Source: Cylicocyclus nassatus (taxonomy: Eukaryota > Nematoda > Chromadorea > Rhabditida > Strongylidae). From it: a stretch of 64,000 nt of DNA. Positions 19,418 through 32,589 of the stretch are shown in pieces (within the stretch, counting starts at the first letter, position 1; each line of letters starts with the position of its first letter). The notes below the pieces were generated by a model. That model saw nothing but the letters and a program-made list of their open reading frames with translations. It did no database searches and was not told the DNA's origin. The stretch covers positions 14,417,742-14,481,741 of the forward strand of contig CATQJL010000223.1 in assembly GCA_958299035.1 (NCBI GenBank), read 5' to 3'. The translations under genes were made by a program, and so were the position numbers.

Positions 19418-20362
19418 ATATTTATTATTGTAACACTTAACTTCGGTGAACTTCTATTTGCTTGTTTAATGTATCATATAAATTATGCACTAGCCGAGAG
19501 CGGGTGCAAAACGTGATCTCGGATGGTTTCATTGGATAAAACAAGGCTTTCATTTGCTTCTATTTTCCCTGACTTCATAGATGAATCGACGAGTGGAGAT
19601 GGTTTTGCCTCGTTGTTAAGGTGGCATTCTTCAGGATTCTGCCCCCTTTTTCAGCCACCGTAAACACGGGAGGCAGAGCTCTTTTGAGTAGAAAATTTGA
19701 AATTATCGCCTTTTTCACTACACCCGAATCTGCTAGATGAATAACGCATGCTTACCTTGGTTACATTATGGAACAGACATCGGATCTCACAAAATAGTTT
19801 CATTAGGGAAGAAGCCTCATGAACGGATGAGTGCAATTATTGCCGTTCATAAGGAACAAAGTCGAAGACTCATTTCCACAATGATATAACGCATCTTCAT
19901 CAAATTCATTTCATCATATCAATAATTTGCAACAGTGAAAACATCATCAGCAAATGAAAAATAGAGATTACAATACTTCCCAACTGTTATAAAAAAAGAA
20001 TTGTTAAAATGTTTTGTCATATGTTTGTTAGCGTCGAGATGTCTAACAGTGCTAAAGCATTCAATTATATATGAATCTCCAAAATCTGAGGTACATAACA
20101 TAGAAAATGGTGGAAATCTCGAACTATTAGATGGGAACATGCAAAGGAGATCAGGTTAATTTGCAACTATACTAAAGGATTACAACAAGAGTAATGCTTC
20201 GATTCATCAGACTAAGTAGAAGTTGTTGATTAATTTTGAGAAAACCGGGATTGCTAAATCACAACAAGTAACGATCACTAGGCTTGATTAAAACTAAGCA
20301 AAGGGACAGATTAGCTGAGCGTGACCAGTGATGCGGATCAGGAATAACTAGATATATGCAGA
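19418..20362. other. Intergenic region between convergent genes
   Basis: Holds the 3' ends of the cccp-1 and nth-1 genes. I see no canonical AATAAA in the first 100 bases after either stop; TATAAA near 19477 could serve for the first gene. No exon or large inverted repeat is visible. Confidence 0.4.
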
Positions 20363-22178
20363 TTACTCAGCGGTAACCTTCTCAGTTGTAGTGTATGTCA
20401 CTTCAACTTTCTTTGTGACCACTTTCGTAGTCTTTAGCCTAGCAGATGGACAAATATCCTTACACAAGCAAATGTCGCATTTTGGCCCAATTGGGAGGCA
20501 AATCTGCTGTCCAAATCCGACCAAAAGTGGATTGATTGACGCCCACTGCGATCTGCAGACAATCTATAGACCCACAAAGCATAACAGAGCACAAGTAAGC
20601 TACGAAGTTCATTTTGGAGTACGATATCACACCAATGTATCAGAAGTAAAGTCTGTGTTCTAAGTCTGTTTTCATAGGTATCACCGCAGCGGAACAAGTT
20701 TGCTGCAGTTAACGCTTTCGGCACCAATCATTGAGTGCTCTAAATAAGAAACTTGTCGAGGCGCAAAGATGAGGGGTATGGCCTGCGTCCTAGCATACTT
20801 CTTAGCAACGCTAATTCAAAAAGTGCTAGCACCCATACACTCAAAAATAGAGAGGCTCAGGAGATATGATTGTGGAGGCACAAACTAACCTAGGTAACAT
20901 CTCCTCAAGTTTGGCACGCGTTCTCTCGGGCGTGTCTGTATTCACCCATCCTGAAGGACGTGGACTCATTATGAGGCTAACGATCCGCCATAAGACGTTT
21001 ACCTAATCTGTTCGCAGTTCTGTGTACATGTGTATCGACAGCAATTCCATCCACCTTGTTGTAGGCAACCTGCAGAACTAAGTGTGCCATTTTGGGCCCA
21101 ACTCCGGGAAGTGAACATAGGCCTATAAATGTTTTTTGGGCGACAACACACAAGACTTGTAGCAAATTCTTATATGCTTATTTTATTTATGCTGTTGAGG
21201 GTACGAGGAAAAAGCGGGAGCGATATATTACAATAATTTGACTTGTGATTCTTGGCACAACAATCAGAGAATCCGCCAACTCCAGCTTACTCTAGGCATC
21301 TATAAAAGTCAAGTAAATATTCCCACCTTCGAAAGTATCTGGTACATCCCCATTATACTTCTCTTTGAGGATAGCTGCTGCTTTCTGGATATATATTGCT
21401 TTCCTCTGAAAAGATGCTTAAAAACTGAAAGACGTCTATGTAGTCATTACCTTGTAGAAGCTAACGGGGTATAATAACTTCTCCAGCTCTGAGGTAGGAA
21501 TGGTCAGCATTGAATCCACATTGCATCCATAGCTTCGCAATCGCTGAAAGAAGATGATGTTCAGATGATAGCGAGCATGGAAACGAGAGCATACAAAGGC
21601 GCAGCTAATAATAGTCACCAAATATAGCAAAGATAAACAGCAAAAGACGCGTACGCCTTGTTTCTACAAATATTTGATAAAATGACACATGCTGAAACGT
21701 GCCTTCATAGCAGCCGAAGTAACGTCATCTTTTGTTTGACTGGACAGCATCAATGCCATGAGTACTTGAAAATGAAACGTCTGCAAAACACTGAACGTTC
21801 GCTCATTGCTGCAAAATTATTGTTGCTACACTTTACAAAATACTTGACAAGCATTGCTAGTGAAATCATACAAAAACAAATAACAAAAGAAGTTGAAAAA
21901 AAAACGAAAAAATCCGAATGAAACGCATGATGATATCAGATGACTGTAAACACACCTCTGGACTCACTAGAGGATCGGCAAGTTTGTGACATCCCATAGT
22001 GTCCACGGGAGCATCGCTTGTCTTGCGCATTTCAGTTATTTTCTCGACCTAATCAAAGCTGTAGATCAAAACAACGGAGAGTAAACCATGAACCCACATG
22101 GATTTTCCAGAAATCTTCGACATCAAACGTTTTCTTCTCAGCGACTTCCGTTTTCTTGATCTTTCCAATTCGCTTCAT
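20363..22178 (-). CDS. nth-1: Endonuclease III homolog (NTHL1), 264 aa, 8 exons
   Basis: Exons from the 5' end: 22098-22178, 21956-22048, 21703-21780, 21451-21543, 21327-21405, 21003-21122, 20890-20950, 20363-20552, all in phase (795 nt). It is a bifunctional DNA glycosylase/AP lyase of base excision repair that removes oxidised pyrimidines, in nucleus and/or mitochondria. Family motifs in order: DAPVDTMG (about 43-50), [14 protein letters not shown] (65-78), the helix-hairpin-helix [10 protein letters not shown] (146-155) with catalytic Lys152, VDTHVHR with Asp171, and the [4Fe-4S] ligands Cys220, Cys227, Cys230 and Cys236 (C-X6-C-X2-C-X5-C). Nothing essential is missing. Intron 3 reads GC...AG. 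The ATG at 22178 follows an acceptor-like CCTTTCAG ending at 22237. The frame is open upstream of this ATG and encodes an Arg-rich stretch (LLLRRCINLKALSRTCIR), so a longer, perhaps mitochondrial, N terminus is possible. Confidence 0.92.
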
Positions 22179-22236
22179 TCTTATACAGGTGCGCGATAGA
22201 GCCTTGAGATTGATACACCTCCGCAACAGCAGAAGA

Positions 22237-22244
22237 CTGAAAGG
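22237..22244 (-). promoter_or_regulatory. Candidate trans-splice acceptor for nth-1
   Basis: On the - strand CCTTTCAG ends at 22237, leaving 58 bases of leader before the ATG at 22178. It could be a spliced-leader site or the acceptor of an additional 5' exon; the sequence alone does not separate these. Confidence 0.35.
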
Positions 22245-22540
22245 GATACCTTGGTCTGGACTTCGTGTTAAACAAAAGACTTTGAATGAAGACCAAATTG
22301 CACTTCACCATGTTTTACGCTGAAAGCACAAAAATCTAGAAGTTGAATTCAATCCATTACCAATAAGCCGTAAAGCTAACTGCGCCTTCCGCAATTACAG
22401 AACAATATTTTAGGCACGGCGACATTTAATCCGCTCAGTTCACTTGTCCTTGATCAGCTTCGTCATTGGCCAATTCAGTGAACTGTTCAATAGTGAAGCG
22501 GATGAAGTGGATCAAGCGGATAGAGTGTGGTTCAGATATT

Positions 22541-23391
22541 TATTGCGTGGGAAACTTCGGCACTATTCCGCATTAGTTGGCCCAAGGGAATGAAAATCGT
22601 GAATTTCGCTAAAACTTCGTCTTGGGGGGAGGGGGGAGGGGGGTTATTCGGTATGTTGAACACGAATATGATGTTTACTTCGTGCGACAGCGCCATCCGT
22701 TGGAGTTACGGCAGGACTACGGTATAGGGCCGAAATCACGGATTTGCTGGCCGGGTATTCGGCTCGCTGATTCCAAATATCACATTGGTTTTGAACCGTG
22801 ACTCATTTTATCGCATTACGGTAGCTACCGACAACGGGTGCAAAACATAGTTCTGCCTGAAAGGGGTGTACGGTGAGTCGGACGATCGTGAAGCTTTGCA
22901 CACACGACCACCGCCGCGCGCTACACACCCTGCTGCGGCTTTTGCCTGAGCAAAGCACAGGGGAGGATACATTTGCCGATTTGTGATTTCGATCCCTATC
23001 GCAAACCTATCATAACCATGCAGGGAGACGTTTTCGTGCGGAGAAATTGTGGCATTTCTAATCAGCATGTCGAATAACCCCTCTGTGCGAAGTTACAGCG
23101 GATTTTGAGATTTTGACCCCCTACCGTACACCGACCGTAGCCCGGGGAGATGACGCTACGGTACAAAACCAATGTGATATTCAGCATCAGCGGGCCGAAT
23201 AACCCCTTGACGATTCAAATCAAATCCGTGATTTTGACCCCCTACCGTAATCCTACCGTAACTCCACTGGATGGCGCTGGCATGCGAAATAAACATCGTA
23301 TTCGTGTTCAGCGTGCATACCTAATAACTTCCCTAGACGAAGTTTTAGCGAAATAGTGGGAATAACGCCGAAATTTCTATGCGTAATACAT
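22541..23391. mobile_element. Inverted-repeat element, about 850 bp
   Basis: The left end TATTGCGTGGGAAACTTCGG pairs with the right end, which carries CCGAAATTTCTATGCGTAATA. Inner pairs include GCTAAAACTTCGTCTTGGG, GTTATTCGGTATGTTGAACACG and CAATGTGATATTCAGCAT (with a left-arm counterpart near 22770). A G run lies in the left arm only. No transposase frame was seen. Confidence 0.6.
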
Positions 23392-23708
23392 TCAACAAGA
23401 CCAAAGTGTAATCAACAGAACAGATAGCACAACAACATAGACACGACTACAATCAATTGATAAATTACGGCGAAAGAAGATAGTTCGCAAACCCAATTTG
23501 AACTGACATATTCGCAAACCCATTTTGAGCTGACATAGTCTGAAAGGAAGCATACCCTTTCGCATCAGTCTATCTAGATCGCCGCTGACTCTATTTGTAA
23601 AAAAATCTTCTTCTCACGTTCCTCCCTGCTCTTGCTATTACCATTTCTTGAGGTTCCCCTCCTAATAATAGAACTAGTCTCAAAGAAGTTTGCGTATCTC
23701 ACGACTAG

Positions 23709-23874
23709 TTAAAGGCCATCCGCGCTGCGTGCGGAGAGCAACGCTGTTGCGTACATTGGAGGCAGTTTACGAACTGGAAGAAGCGCAGAGAAAACAGGCG
23801 GCGAGAGAGCACGAGGAAAGAGGAGTGACGCGCAGTACACACCTTGCACACTCTCCGTGCCCTGCGCGGACGGC
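23709..23874. repeat. Short hairpin element beginning TTAAAGGCCATCCGCGC
   Basis: TTAAAGGCCATCCGCGC at 23709 pairs with GCGCGGACGGCCTATAA at the right end. The left end resembles the TTAAAGGC ends of the elements at 17089, 28870 and 41894, but the right flank is not TTAA, so membership is uncertain. Confidence 0.45.
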
Positions 23875-26800
23875 CTATAATAAGAAAAACCTTTAAAACC
23901 CTTTTGACGATTTTTGGTTCCTGCCATCTCAGCAACTGACTCGCGCCTGAAGGTGCTGAGACTGAGATCTCCAGAAAATTCCAAAAAATAAATCTCAGTT
24001 CGAAATTTGACCAGGAATGGTGCTTTGTTGAATCTATAAATCATAACGTGTTGCTGCATTTCAGCATTCGTATATCCAGCGAATGAAAGCACCAGGGTCG
24101 AGCAAGAGGTGTGGTACACGAAGGCAGGGTACGACCCCCCCCCCCTTCTTCCCCCCCCCCTCCCCTTGCTCCGCTGAGTGTCTCAGTATCCCCAGCATAT
24201 CTGCTAGCTATCGTGCACCCCCATTGTTCAAATAGGATATTCAAATAGCTACTATCAAACTGGCTGTCTTTTGATCTTTTTGACACCTTGATTTGCTGGA
24301 GTTTTACACGTTAGAACGATTGAAAGGCAGCCACTTTTATGGTACCCATGGGAACAGTTCTGGGGGATGTACTATACGTAGCAGTGGCGTACTGAGGAGG
24401 TGGCGCCTTCCCCCGAGACTAAATCGCGAAATTTCCAAACGTTACCTATATGAGTTATAAAAATGTGCAAGTAACTTGTTTATACTGCAAATAATTGAAA
24501 TTTTCCTAAAGCATTCGGTTTAGCGTTCCTGGCGCCACATTTCCTTTTCATGAAATTTCGCAGTTATGGACCGACGGAAATTTTGAAAAGCATACCAAAA
24601 TATTTTCGGAGTGCGTGGCTGACGCCATGCACCCCCGTTAGAAAAAGTTTTTTGTCCCCCTCCCTCCTCTTCCGCGAACGGAAATCCTGGGTACGCCACT
24701 ACGCATAATGCGAGGCCCTCCCAAGCAAAAACGCAATCTTTCGGTTTTCGAGCTTTTTCAGATATCACTCGCTATACTTGCCTCATTCACATTCACTTCT
24801 ACATAGTTACGTCATAATATCCAGTGCTTCGACCCGAATGACTTCTCTTCTTTTCTCCATATGAAGGTTGTGTTCTATCATAGCTGTCAAAGTGAAGGTT
24901 ACCAGAGTACATGGCTCTATTTATCGAAGGTATGGTGTTACGTATCACAAACCGCCTCTGGTGTCACAAACCTCCTTATGAGGACGAGTCTAACGCTGTG
25001 GTGCACGGTTGCCGCTGCAGGAGCTTGAGTGGTAATGCACTGATGCAATTGCAGCTGCTTCCCGCTGGCAATCCGAGGGAATGAACAATCCGAAACTCGT
25101 CCGCGCCCTTAGTACACGATCCTCGGAAAATGTCTGAGGGGGTTTTGGACAAATTGATTTCTATAACTGTAATTACGGAGAAAGGCCCCAGAATGACAAA
25201 AGCTTATTTGGCAAAATTTTGGGTGGACGCTCCCGTTAAGTGGTTCCCTCAGAAAGTGTAAGTCAAACTGATTCACTTGGCTTCTCGCCAGCAATAGAGG
25301 ATCCATGATACCACTTTTGCAAAGCCATAGATGTTTGACAAATGAATATGCAAGCCATAGACTTTAGCCCAAAAAAGTGATCAGATTTTATTTCTATTTC
25401 TTTACAAAATGGCAAAGAAAGGATTGACTGCGTAAATGATTGCTCACGGTGTTTCTTACAAAAGAACAAGAAACACACAGTTAATCATACACTAATCACA
25501 AGAATAGATCACTTAGTGAGAGTCTATTCTTCTGGTCTAACCTTTGGACTAAATTAGTAAATGTGATAATTGAGCTTGTTGAGGTAGTCTAAAAAATAGG
25601 CAACATTTGGATGGTGGATATACTATTTCCTGATAAACCGCACCAAATTAGTCCAATAGACCGCCAGTCCATATGGGTAGAGCCCAGTGACCCCCAAGTA
25701 AACAAGGGTTGTAGTATGGTAACTCATAAATTACTGGGAAGATGCTCCAGGCTCGTTTGCCAGCAAAAATGCTCTCTAGATTGATGGAATAACAAATTAT
25801 ATAATAAATTAGCCTTAAAAAATAAATTGACGAGTAAATTGAAAATTGAAATAAATTATTTATTAACAAATAATCAATAAATTAATTTTCCCCAAAAGAG
25901 TTCAATGACTTCGACGGAATGTGAACAAAATTTAGCCTTTTTTAGCCAACTGAAGTCAGCAAGCTTTACCAACTGAGGAAAGGACATTTGTTGAATATAT
26001 TAAAACTAACATGATGATAAGGTAGGGGTCAGTACGAAATGTGAAATGCAAACAGTGTTGAAAACAGCATACACATGACCAGCTAATCATAACAATACAG
26101 ATATCCGTAGCGTTATATGTTGATGGAATATGAGTTGCCGGAGAAACAGTCAGCAAATACTAGCATCCGAAATAACCCAAAATTCCAAAGGTCTTTATTC
26201 AATGCTAGCTGGTTATCATATCAAAAGATTTAGCACATGGCTAACAAATTATAGATGTCGAATCAAAACTATATGTAGAAATTTCGTGGGTTCTAATGTC
26301 TTTAGTTCACTTTTGAATTAGATACATTATTACGTAAAGGCTCATTATTATTAGCTACATTATCACATCGAGCAACGTTTTTCTGTATTAAATTTGCTGC
26401 TTCGAAAAGACCGTGATAAAGTTGATTTCTTTCAAATACCGCTCCGCTAATGATAGATAAAAAACAACTAGTCCTTCCATAAGTTGGATTAAGATCCAGT
26501 ACTTCGAAGGCCTCAATGTGGTCTATCCTCTGAGAATTCAGCATTAGCTCATGAACAACCTACGTTAAGAGATTTTTGAGACCAAGCACTTCCAAGCGTT
26601 TTAATTAGGAAGTGACAGGGGATAGTTGGAATGAGAGAGTAAAGGTAGAGAAGTAATCGTGTAAGAACTTTATGAACGCCCCCGTGAAGGAGAATAATGT
26701 GGCACCTGTTTATGCACAATGCTCCCCTCCCCCGATGAGTCGCCAAATTAAAGTTACTTGAGTTCTAAACGTGAGCAAGTGACTTGCTTATACTTGTAAA

Positions 26801-28016
26801 ATAATTTTTAAATCTTTTAAAGATTCATTCTAGCCCTATAAAAAGTTTTTTTCGGTGCTCGACGTCACGCCCCTTTTTCTGAAATTGCGGGGTTATGACC
26901 CGCGAAAACTTTAAGAAACATCGGAGTGCGTGGCTAAAGCCACGCACCTTCATCAGAAGAAAATTTTTGTCGCCTCCCTCGCCTCCCCCCCCCCTTCCGA
27001 ACGGAAATCCTGGGTACGGCACTGGAAGAGGGATGAATGATGAAGTGTTCAAACGGTACAACTGCGGTTAGAAAGAGCATTGTTCGCACTGCAGCGTAGC
27101 TGGAAAAAATAGTGCAGCTGCGAGTTGAGCAATTCGAGAACATATGGCTGAGGACATCGTGATAAACCTCTTCAATTCAAAGAAAACCGATTTCACTCAA
27201 CTCGAAACAAGAACAAATCACTCAACAAAACTATGAATGAAATATTCCTAAATCAATTATCCCCGATTGTAAATAAAAAATTAAAAACTCCAACAGATCT
27301 CACGTCAATAAAAAAGTAAGAATTAGATATTCAGAGTGAGCAAAGGCGATATCACTATTTCTGCTATGTTTTCTAAACTTGTCAATCCCTCGTATCACTT
27401 GCTGTTTAACAACTTAATGTCAAGGAGCTTCGAAAAAAAAACAGAAGAAGATGTATATTTTGTTGAGCAGGTAAATTTGCTATTTACTACAGCCAACGCA
27501 GCGATTTCTCTATTTAGTAGACGTATGCTTTTCCTCTAAGTACTGTATATAGAAATCCTGAAGCGTGGGGAAAGTGATAAGGTGTTGTCTGCAAATGAAA
27601 TCTTTCTAATATAAAATTGACACAGAGCTGCTGTAGCAAATTAGTGAGTGAGAGGTTTGAAGGGAAGCGATTCAAAAGCACCCTTCCACGCAACAAATAT
27701 ACCAAAACCTATAAAATCACCTTCAGACTTATAAGCAACTATAAATTTTTGCAAATCTGTTCATGATCATAAACAAAATTTCGCGGATAGAGAAAAGAGG
27801 TTTGAAATCAGAATTAGAAGACGATTTTGATGATTTCCACATCCCAATCTGCTAAAATGATCGTATCCTTCCTTATGAAATATGAAACTATGGCAATGTT
27901 AACGTTAAGATATCTTATGGCTTTTCCCTCCGCAAGAGCAAGGTGGGAAAAGCAGTTTCTAATTCAGATTGTCAACTATGAAATAGTCCATTTCTTTGCG
28001 AATCTGAAAATTATGA
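23875..28016. other. No recognised gene; G-run repeat copies
   Basis: Two copies of the dispersed G-run repeat lie at about 24383-24700 and 26735-27025 (both with a phrase reading ATCCTGGGTACGNCACT on this strand). C runs occur at 24127-24162. Around 25800-25880 the sequence is very AT-rich. Between 27400 and 27860 some + strand stretches look protein-like (for example 27624-27764), but no consistent exon chain could be built. Confidence 0.35.
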
Positions 28017-28426
28017 GACTTACAAGGAAAGGGTACTTGGTGACCGTGGCCCTTCATAACAAATCGTATATTAAAGAATGCGCCTTTGTATGTCAAGGAA
28101 TGAACTGCGCTACTAAGGGTTAAAATTTTCAAAAGAAAATTTTCTCACCTTTTTAACTGCTGGATATCAAGACATTATCAAACAATACAGTACTTTGCCT
28201 AAGATCTCTAGTAGTATCAAAATTTTGATAGACCAAATTCGGTGGTTTCAAAAATCCAAAAATGTGCGAAATTTTTGAAAAAAAAGTTAATAACTTCGTT
28301 CAGAAAATCGTTCCGCAGATATTGAGCGCACATTTAGAATCAGCGTTTCAAGATGCATCTTGTGGTGTATATCGCATTTCAAATGGCCACGGTGACCGAG
28401 TATCCTTTCCTTGTTAGTCAGAAAAG
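28017..28426. mobile_element. Large palindromic element, ACAAGGAAAGG family
   Basis: The left end TTACAAGGAAAGGGTACTTG pairs with the right end reading GAGTATCCTTTCCTTGTTAG. Next to the ends, GGTGACCGTGGCC is shared in inverted form. The same termini and the internal phrase AATCAGCGTTT occur in the elements at 12338 and 54071. Non-coding. Confidence 0.7.
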
Positions 28427-28869
28427 GTTGGTGCATATCAAGAGATATGTTTACCAGTTTCGAGAAATGATCACGGAAAATTTTTATGCTGGGCAAAACC
28501 ACATCAGATGTTATCTTGTCACCCTTAATGACACGTACTTCAAGCTGTGTTGCAATCCGCTTTTACAATAGACTTATCAAAGTTTGAATAAGGGACTGTT
28601 TAAAAAGGAAAATGCAGCGTAAAAAATTTGCAAGAGTGCCCTTTCCAAAATTTAGTGGACAATATCAGAGCAATGTTAGCGCTCTCAAAAGAAAAACATT
28701 TTCATGGATAATGGCATTGCACGAGGAGTGAATGGGTGGTGGAACAACAGTGCCGCTATATTACGCGTATCTACTCGTGTACGAATACGCGGTTGACAGC
28801 CGCAATGAGCGAACTCCGGAGTTTATGCACAATTTTCATTGTAAGTGTTACCTTTGCTTTCTTAATTCT

Positions 28870-29292
28870 TTAAAGGCAGTGTCTCACCAAAGTTGAAGTC
28901 GCGGGGATCTTTAGATATTCTATTATAGGGACCTCTAGATAGGCCATTGCAACAGTCCCACTCAGTTTGACCCCCTCTATGCTGAGAAAAATTCGCTCAA
29001 AGTGGTACGCGGAGAGCCAGTTGGTACGCGCGGACGACTCCTTTGGTCTCCCCCCTTACGCGTTTGAACATGTCCCTCCACTTGGCATCCACCTCCCTCT
29101 GTTGCTGCCACTGTGGCTGAGGATGAAGTTGGAAGGAACAACTCGTCCATGTCGCTTCCGCGAAGCCTCCAGAAAACGGGGTTTTTGGGGATTTTGTGCG
29201 ATTTTAAGCCCATACAGTGCTAGACAGGGTCCGACAGGCTTGCAAAATGCAAAAATTTCGGCAACTAAATTTTGGTGAGACACTGCCTTTAA
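28870..29292. mobile_element. TTAA-flanked inverted-repeat element (AGGCAGTGTC ends)
   Basis: TTAA (28870-28873) followed by AGGCAGTGTCTCACCAAA; the right end is the reverse complement GGTGAGACACTGCCT followed by TTAA (29289-29292). The arms pair internally, for example GGACGACTCC and the GGGGATCTTT-type text opposite GGGGATTTTG. It shares only about the first ten terminal bases with the element at 17089; the interiors differ. Confidence 0.75.
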
Positions 29293-31694
29293 AGTGAAAC
29301 CCAGGTGCTCGTCCTCCCAGAACATGTCTTGTCCAAATCAGTGCAACAACCAGACTGCTCGAATAGTTTGAACAGAAGGTTAGAGGGAGCGTTCAAAAAG
29401 CTCGAACAAAAAGCAGTTAGTTTACATCAGTATCAATTATTCCTCATTTTTTTGTTACAGAAAACTATTATAATCAGGTTAAGAATATGAAAGACCGAAT
29501 CGATTTTGTTGCAATTGCAGAAACACTCCATTTCTAGGAATGCGATCCTGTGCTTGTTCGGGCAGCCTTGAAAGCATTCCTCAGCAACCCCAAAACTTCG
29601 AAGAACTTTAATATTGCCTTCTTTTCTGGGTAGTTTTTAGCACTCTCGCTCATTCTTCGTAAGTAAATAATATGCTAATTTGCAGATATCTACCGCTATC
29701 CAAGCTCGCTAGAGAAATGCTGCCTTTTATGATGAAGGTAACTACAAATGATTACTTTTCTTTAGGTGACAGTATTCTTGGTCTTGTTGTTTGTACCTGC
29801 ATCTTGTCACCAAGTAATATCAAAGCTCTACAAACTGATGTTAGAATAGTAAATCCCCACTCGAATTCAGATATTGTTCGCAATTTCAGGACCTTGTCTG
29901 ACTATGCATATCATACCATGAATGACATTCAGTCTGCGCGAAATTGAAGATGATGTTTTGCGGAGATGTTAATGAGCATGAGCTTTCAGGATGCTAATTA
30001 TTTCAAGACGCTTCTATTTGGCTGTCATCGAGGATCAAAAACTGCATGTGCTTTCTATTAAACTTTCTATTATTATATTATGCTTTCTGTTATTATATTT
30101 CTTTCAGTAAACGGTTTGTAGTAGAGGCTAGCCTGTGTGAAGGTTTTGAGTTGATATAAAAGGAATGCATGATTTGCAAGATTCCATTCTAACAGGCTGT
30201 ACTAGGCTTTTTGGAAAGTGGAAAAGGAGCTGTGATATTTTGATCATATTTTCCTCAAGTGTTTCTATGACTACGTACTAAACATATGGATGACTGTTGC
30301 CCATGCTCTAATCCCAAATTCGTGCAAGGCTTATACGTTTGATTTGACAGAATTTTTTCTGAAGCTAAGGTAAGTTTCGAATTGCGACTCTTATTTCAAA
30401 GTTTTTGTTTTCAAGCTAGCCATTGCTTTTGACCGGTTTCTTAGTCTAAGCAATTTCAAAAATGAGTGTGCACCATATAGAGATCTCAACAAACACAAAC
30501 ATTGACCATGTTCTGAGAATTTGTTCGTTTATGCCTTCTGCTTCTTATGCAAGTCGTGGTGAAATGAGAGGTAAAGAACTTTCAGTTCGCGACTCTTGCT
30601 TCAGAGTTTTTGATTTATTCTAAACCTGATACTTCAAATACACCCGAAATCAGCGTTGGTTTTGCATCAACCTAATATTTGCATATCATATTTCTTTGTA
30701 CACAAATCATTTTGTAACGAATAAAGTGATATCGGTAGAACTCTTATGGTTGACAGCATGTGCATATAAGAAAGTAAACAGAATTTAAAAGCAGTGTCCG
30801 GGCAAAAAGTAGATTTTGAGATTTTTTGCTTACCTGGGCCTAGTCGCTAAGCCACGCAGGAGAGCTCGAAAATGGGAAAGAGGGCTCGAACGCAAGAGGG
30901 AACCTACTTGGTGGGCGAGGTCCACGCCTTCGATAGTGTAGAGAGTGTGCGTAGCAAGTGGTACCCGGGCAACCGACTGCTGCGCCAAAGCCGCAGCAGA
31001 CAGTACAGTAATTACGCTCGTCTTAAAATTCTTGCCGATCTCGGATCTCTGCGTTGACGTGCGATATTAAACTCGGGGATGGCGTAATATCTTCGGTATC
31101 TATGACATTCCAAACAGCAAAAAATTCATAGTTTCTTGAGAAGGCAATAAACAAAGCTAAAGTGTAGATTTCTGGAGAAAAATAGACACAGATTCCAATC
31201 ACTTTGAATAGCAAAATAACCACAAAAACTATTTGGTCTCCTACTTATTCATTTTTGCGAATCTTTGTAAATTTTAAAATTTTCCGTTTGTATATGGTTG
31301 TGTATAGTTATGTGTATAGTTATGTATTCAATTGCATGGTTCTCAATAAAATATCAATTTTTGCTGAAAATAAAATAAACCCAACAGCATCACGCTATTC
31401 TGAGGCTGGTATTGCCCTCAGCGCACAAGGTCCGCGAAAAACTCCGCAAGAGTTTCAGACCATGAGGGTGATTAGTGTACCATCTGCAGCGGCTTTCCGG
31501 CAGTTCCGGCGTCTAGCTGCGGCAGCAGTCGGCTGCGCGGGTACCACTTGCACGCCTAACGTTTAGAGACGGCGTCAAAAGTGGAGGTTGTTTGAATATC
31601 TGCCCCTCAAACAAAGTGAAGGTTGCTCTAAAAATCAGAGAAGAAGAAAAAAGATGCAAAACAGATAAAAGCAAAAGAAACTCTCTCTTTCTCT

Positions 31695-31740
<46 letters not shown>

Positions 31741-32589
31741 AAGGCTACGCTGCAATGAGTTTGAAAGCTTTCATTTGGCGGCATTTTTAGGTGCAGGCTT
31801 TCGCTAGGACCAGGTAATCCCAAATACGAGGATAACGAGAAAAGGCTAATCTCTTCTTTGTGATTGTTTCAAAAAGAAACATACCTCGAGTGTTGTTACC
31901 AAGAAGAAGGAGCAAAAACATTAATTATGGAAACGCAAAGTTTTGATTTTATTAGGTCGAAGTGCACGTCGAAGCCAATCTAGTTTTTGATGCGTCCTTT
32001 GAATTTTTACTTCGCGCTTACGTTCCTGTTTTCTGGGACTCTGAATTGTTGAGCTCAATAATCTAAGCAGTAATCGCCCAAGTTGGTAGAGAAAATTGCT
32101 GCGAAAACACTAAAAGAAAACAAGGTAAAAAAAAACGCACCTTTGACGAGTTTTCACAAAAAAATCAGCCATAATCGAAAAGCGAGCTCTAGGAGTTGTC
32201 TGTTATAGGTGCGGGAAGTTCACCCGAGTCATATTCTCGCACTAAAGTGATGTGCCTACCAGGCACATTCGTACTAGCTATAATTACGAACTCCTCAGGA
32301 TACCAAGACATCGCAAGCCCTTCCCCCTTATCCAGTATCGTTTAGATGTTGAAACTGGAATTTCAAAGGAAGTTGCAAAATTGAAGTTCTATAGCGGATT
32401 TGCTCCCAATCAAGACCAAATTCTAGACTTAGGGTTTTTCGAGGTTGCTCTTTTCGGTAATGAGCTTTGTTTGTTGCAAAGTCAACGTTTAGCACCGATA
32501 ATGCCCAGACGAGATCAAAATTCGGATTTAGTCGAATTTTTTTGAAAACATGACCAAAATTCAGGGTTGCGGGTATTCGAAATAACTAA
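29293..32589. other. No firm gene; possible small exons, TE remnants and a microsatellite
   Basis: Between 29330 and 29860 on the + strand several protein-like stretches are bounded by AG/GT, but more than one frame works, so no model is offered. A truncated relative of the 17089 element begins at 30782 (AAAAGCAGTGTCCGGGCAAA) and runs to about 31060. Text at 31500-31560 is the reverse complement of its interior near 30950-31000. The rest shows nothing. Confidence 0.35.
31680..31740. repeat. (CT)n microsatellite
   Basis: About 60 bases of CT/TTTCTC repeats, giving Arg-Glu or Ser-Leu repeats in the shadow reading frames. Confidence 0.9.

Noticed and set aside
20951..20981. A 31-base intron in nth-1 (donor GTTAGC after ADR)
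   Set aside because: A better donor (GTAAAC at 21002) gives a 52-base intron and yields NRLGWVNT, which matches the family spacing (NRL then one residue then W) without extra residues.
29300..29860. Candidate + strand exons (for example DPVLVRAALKAFLSNPKTS)
   Set aside because: Several incompatible frames can be spliced here equally well and no chain reaches more than two exons, so I do not call a gene.
31513..31823. Arg-Glu repeat proteins on both strands
   Set aside because: They are translations of the (CT)n microsatellite.
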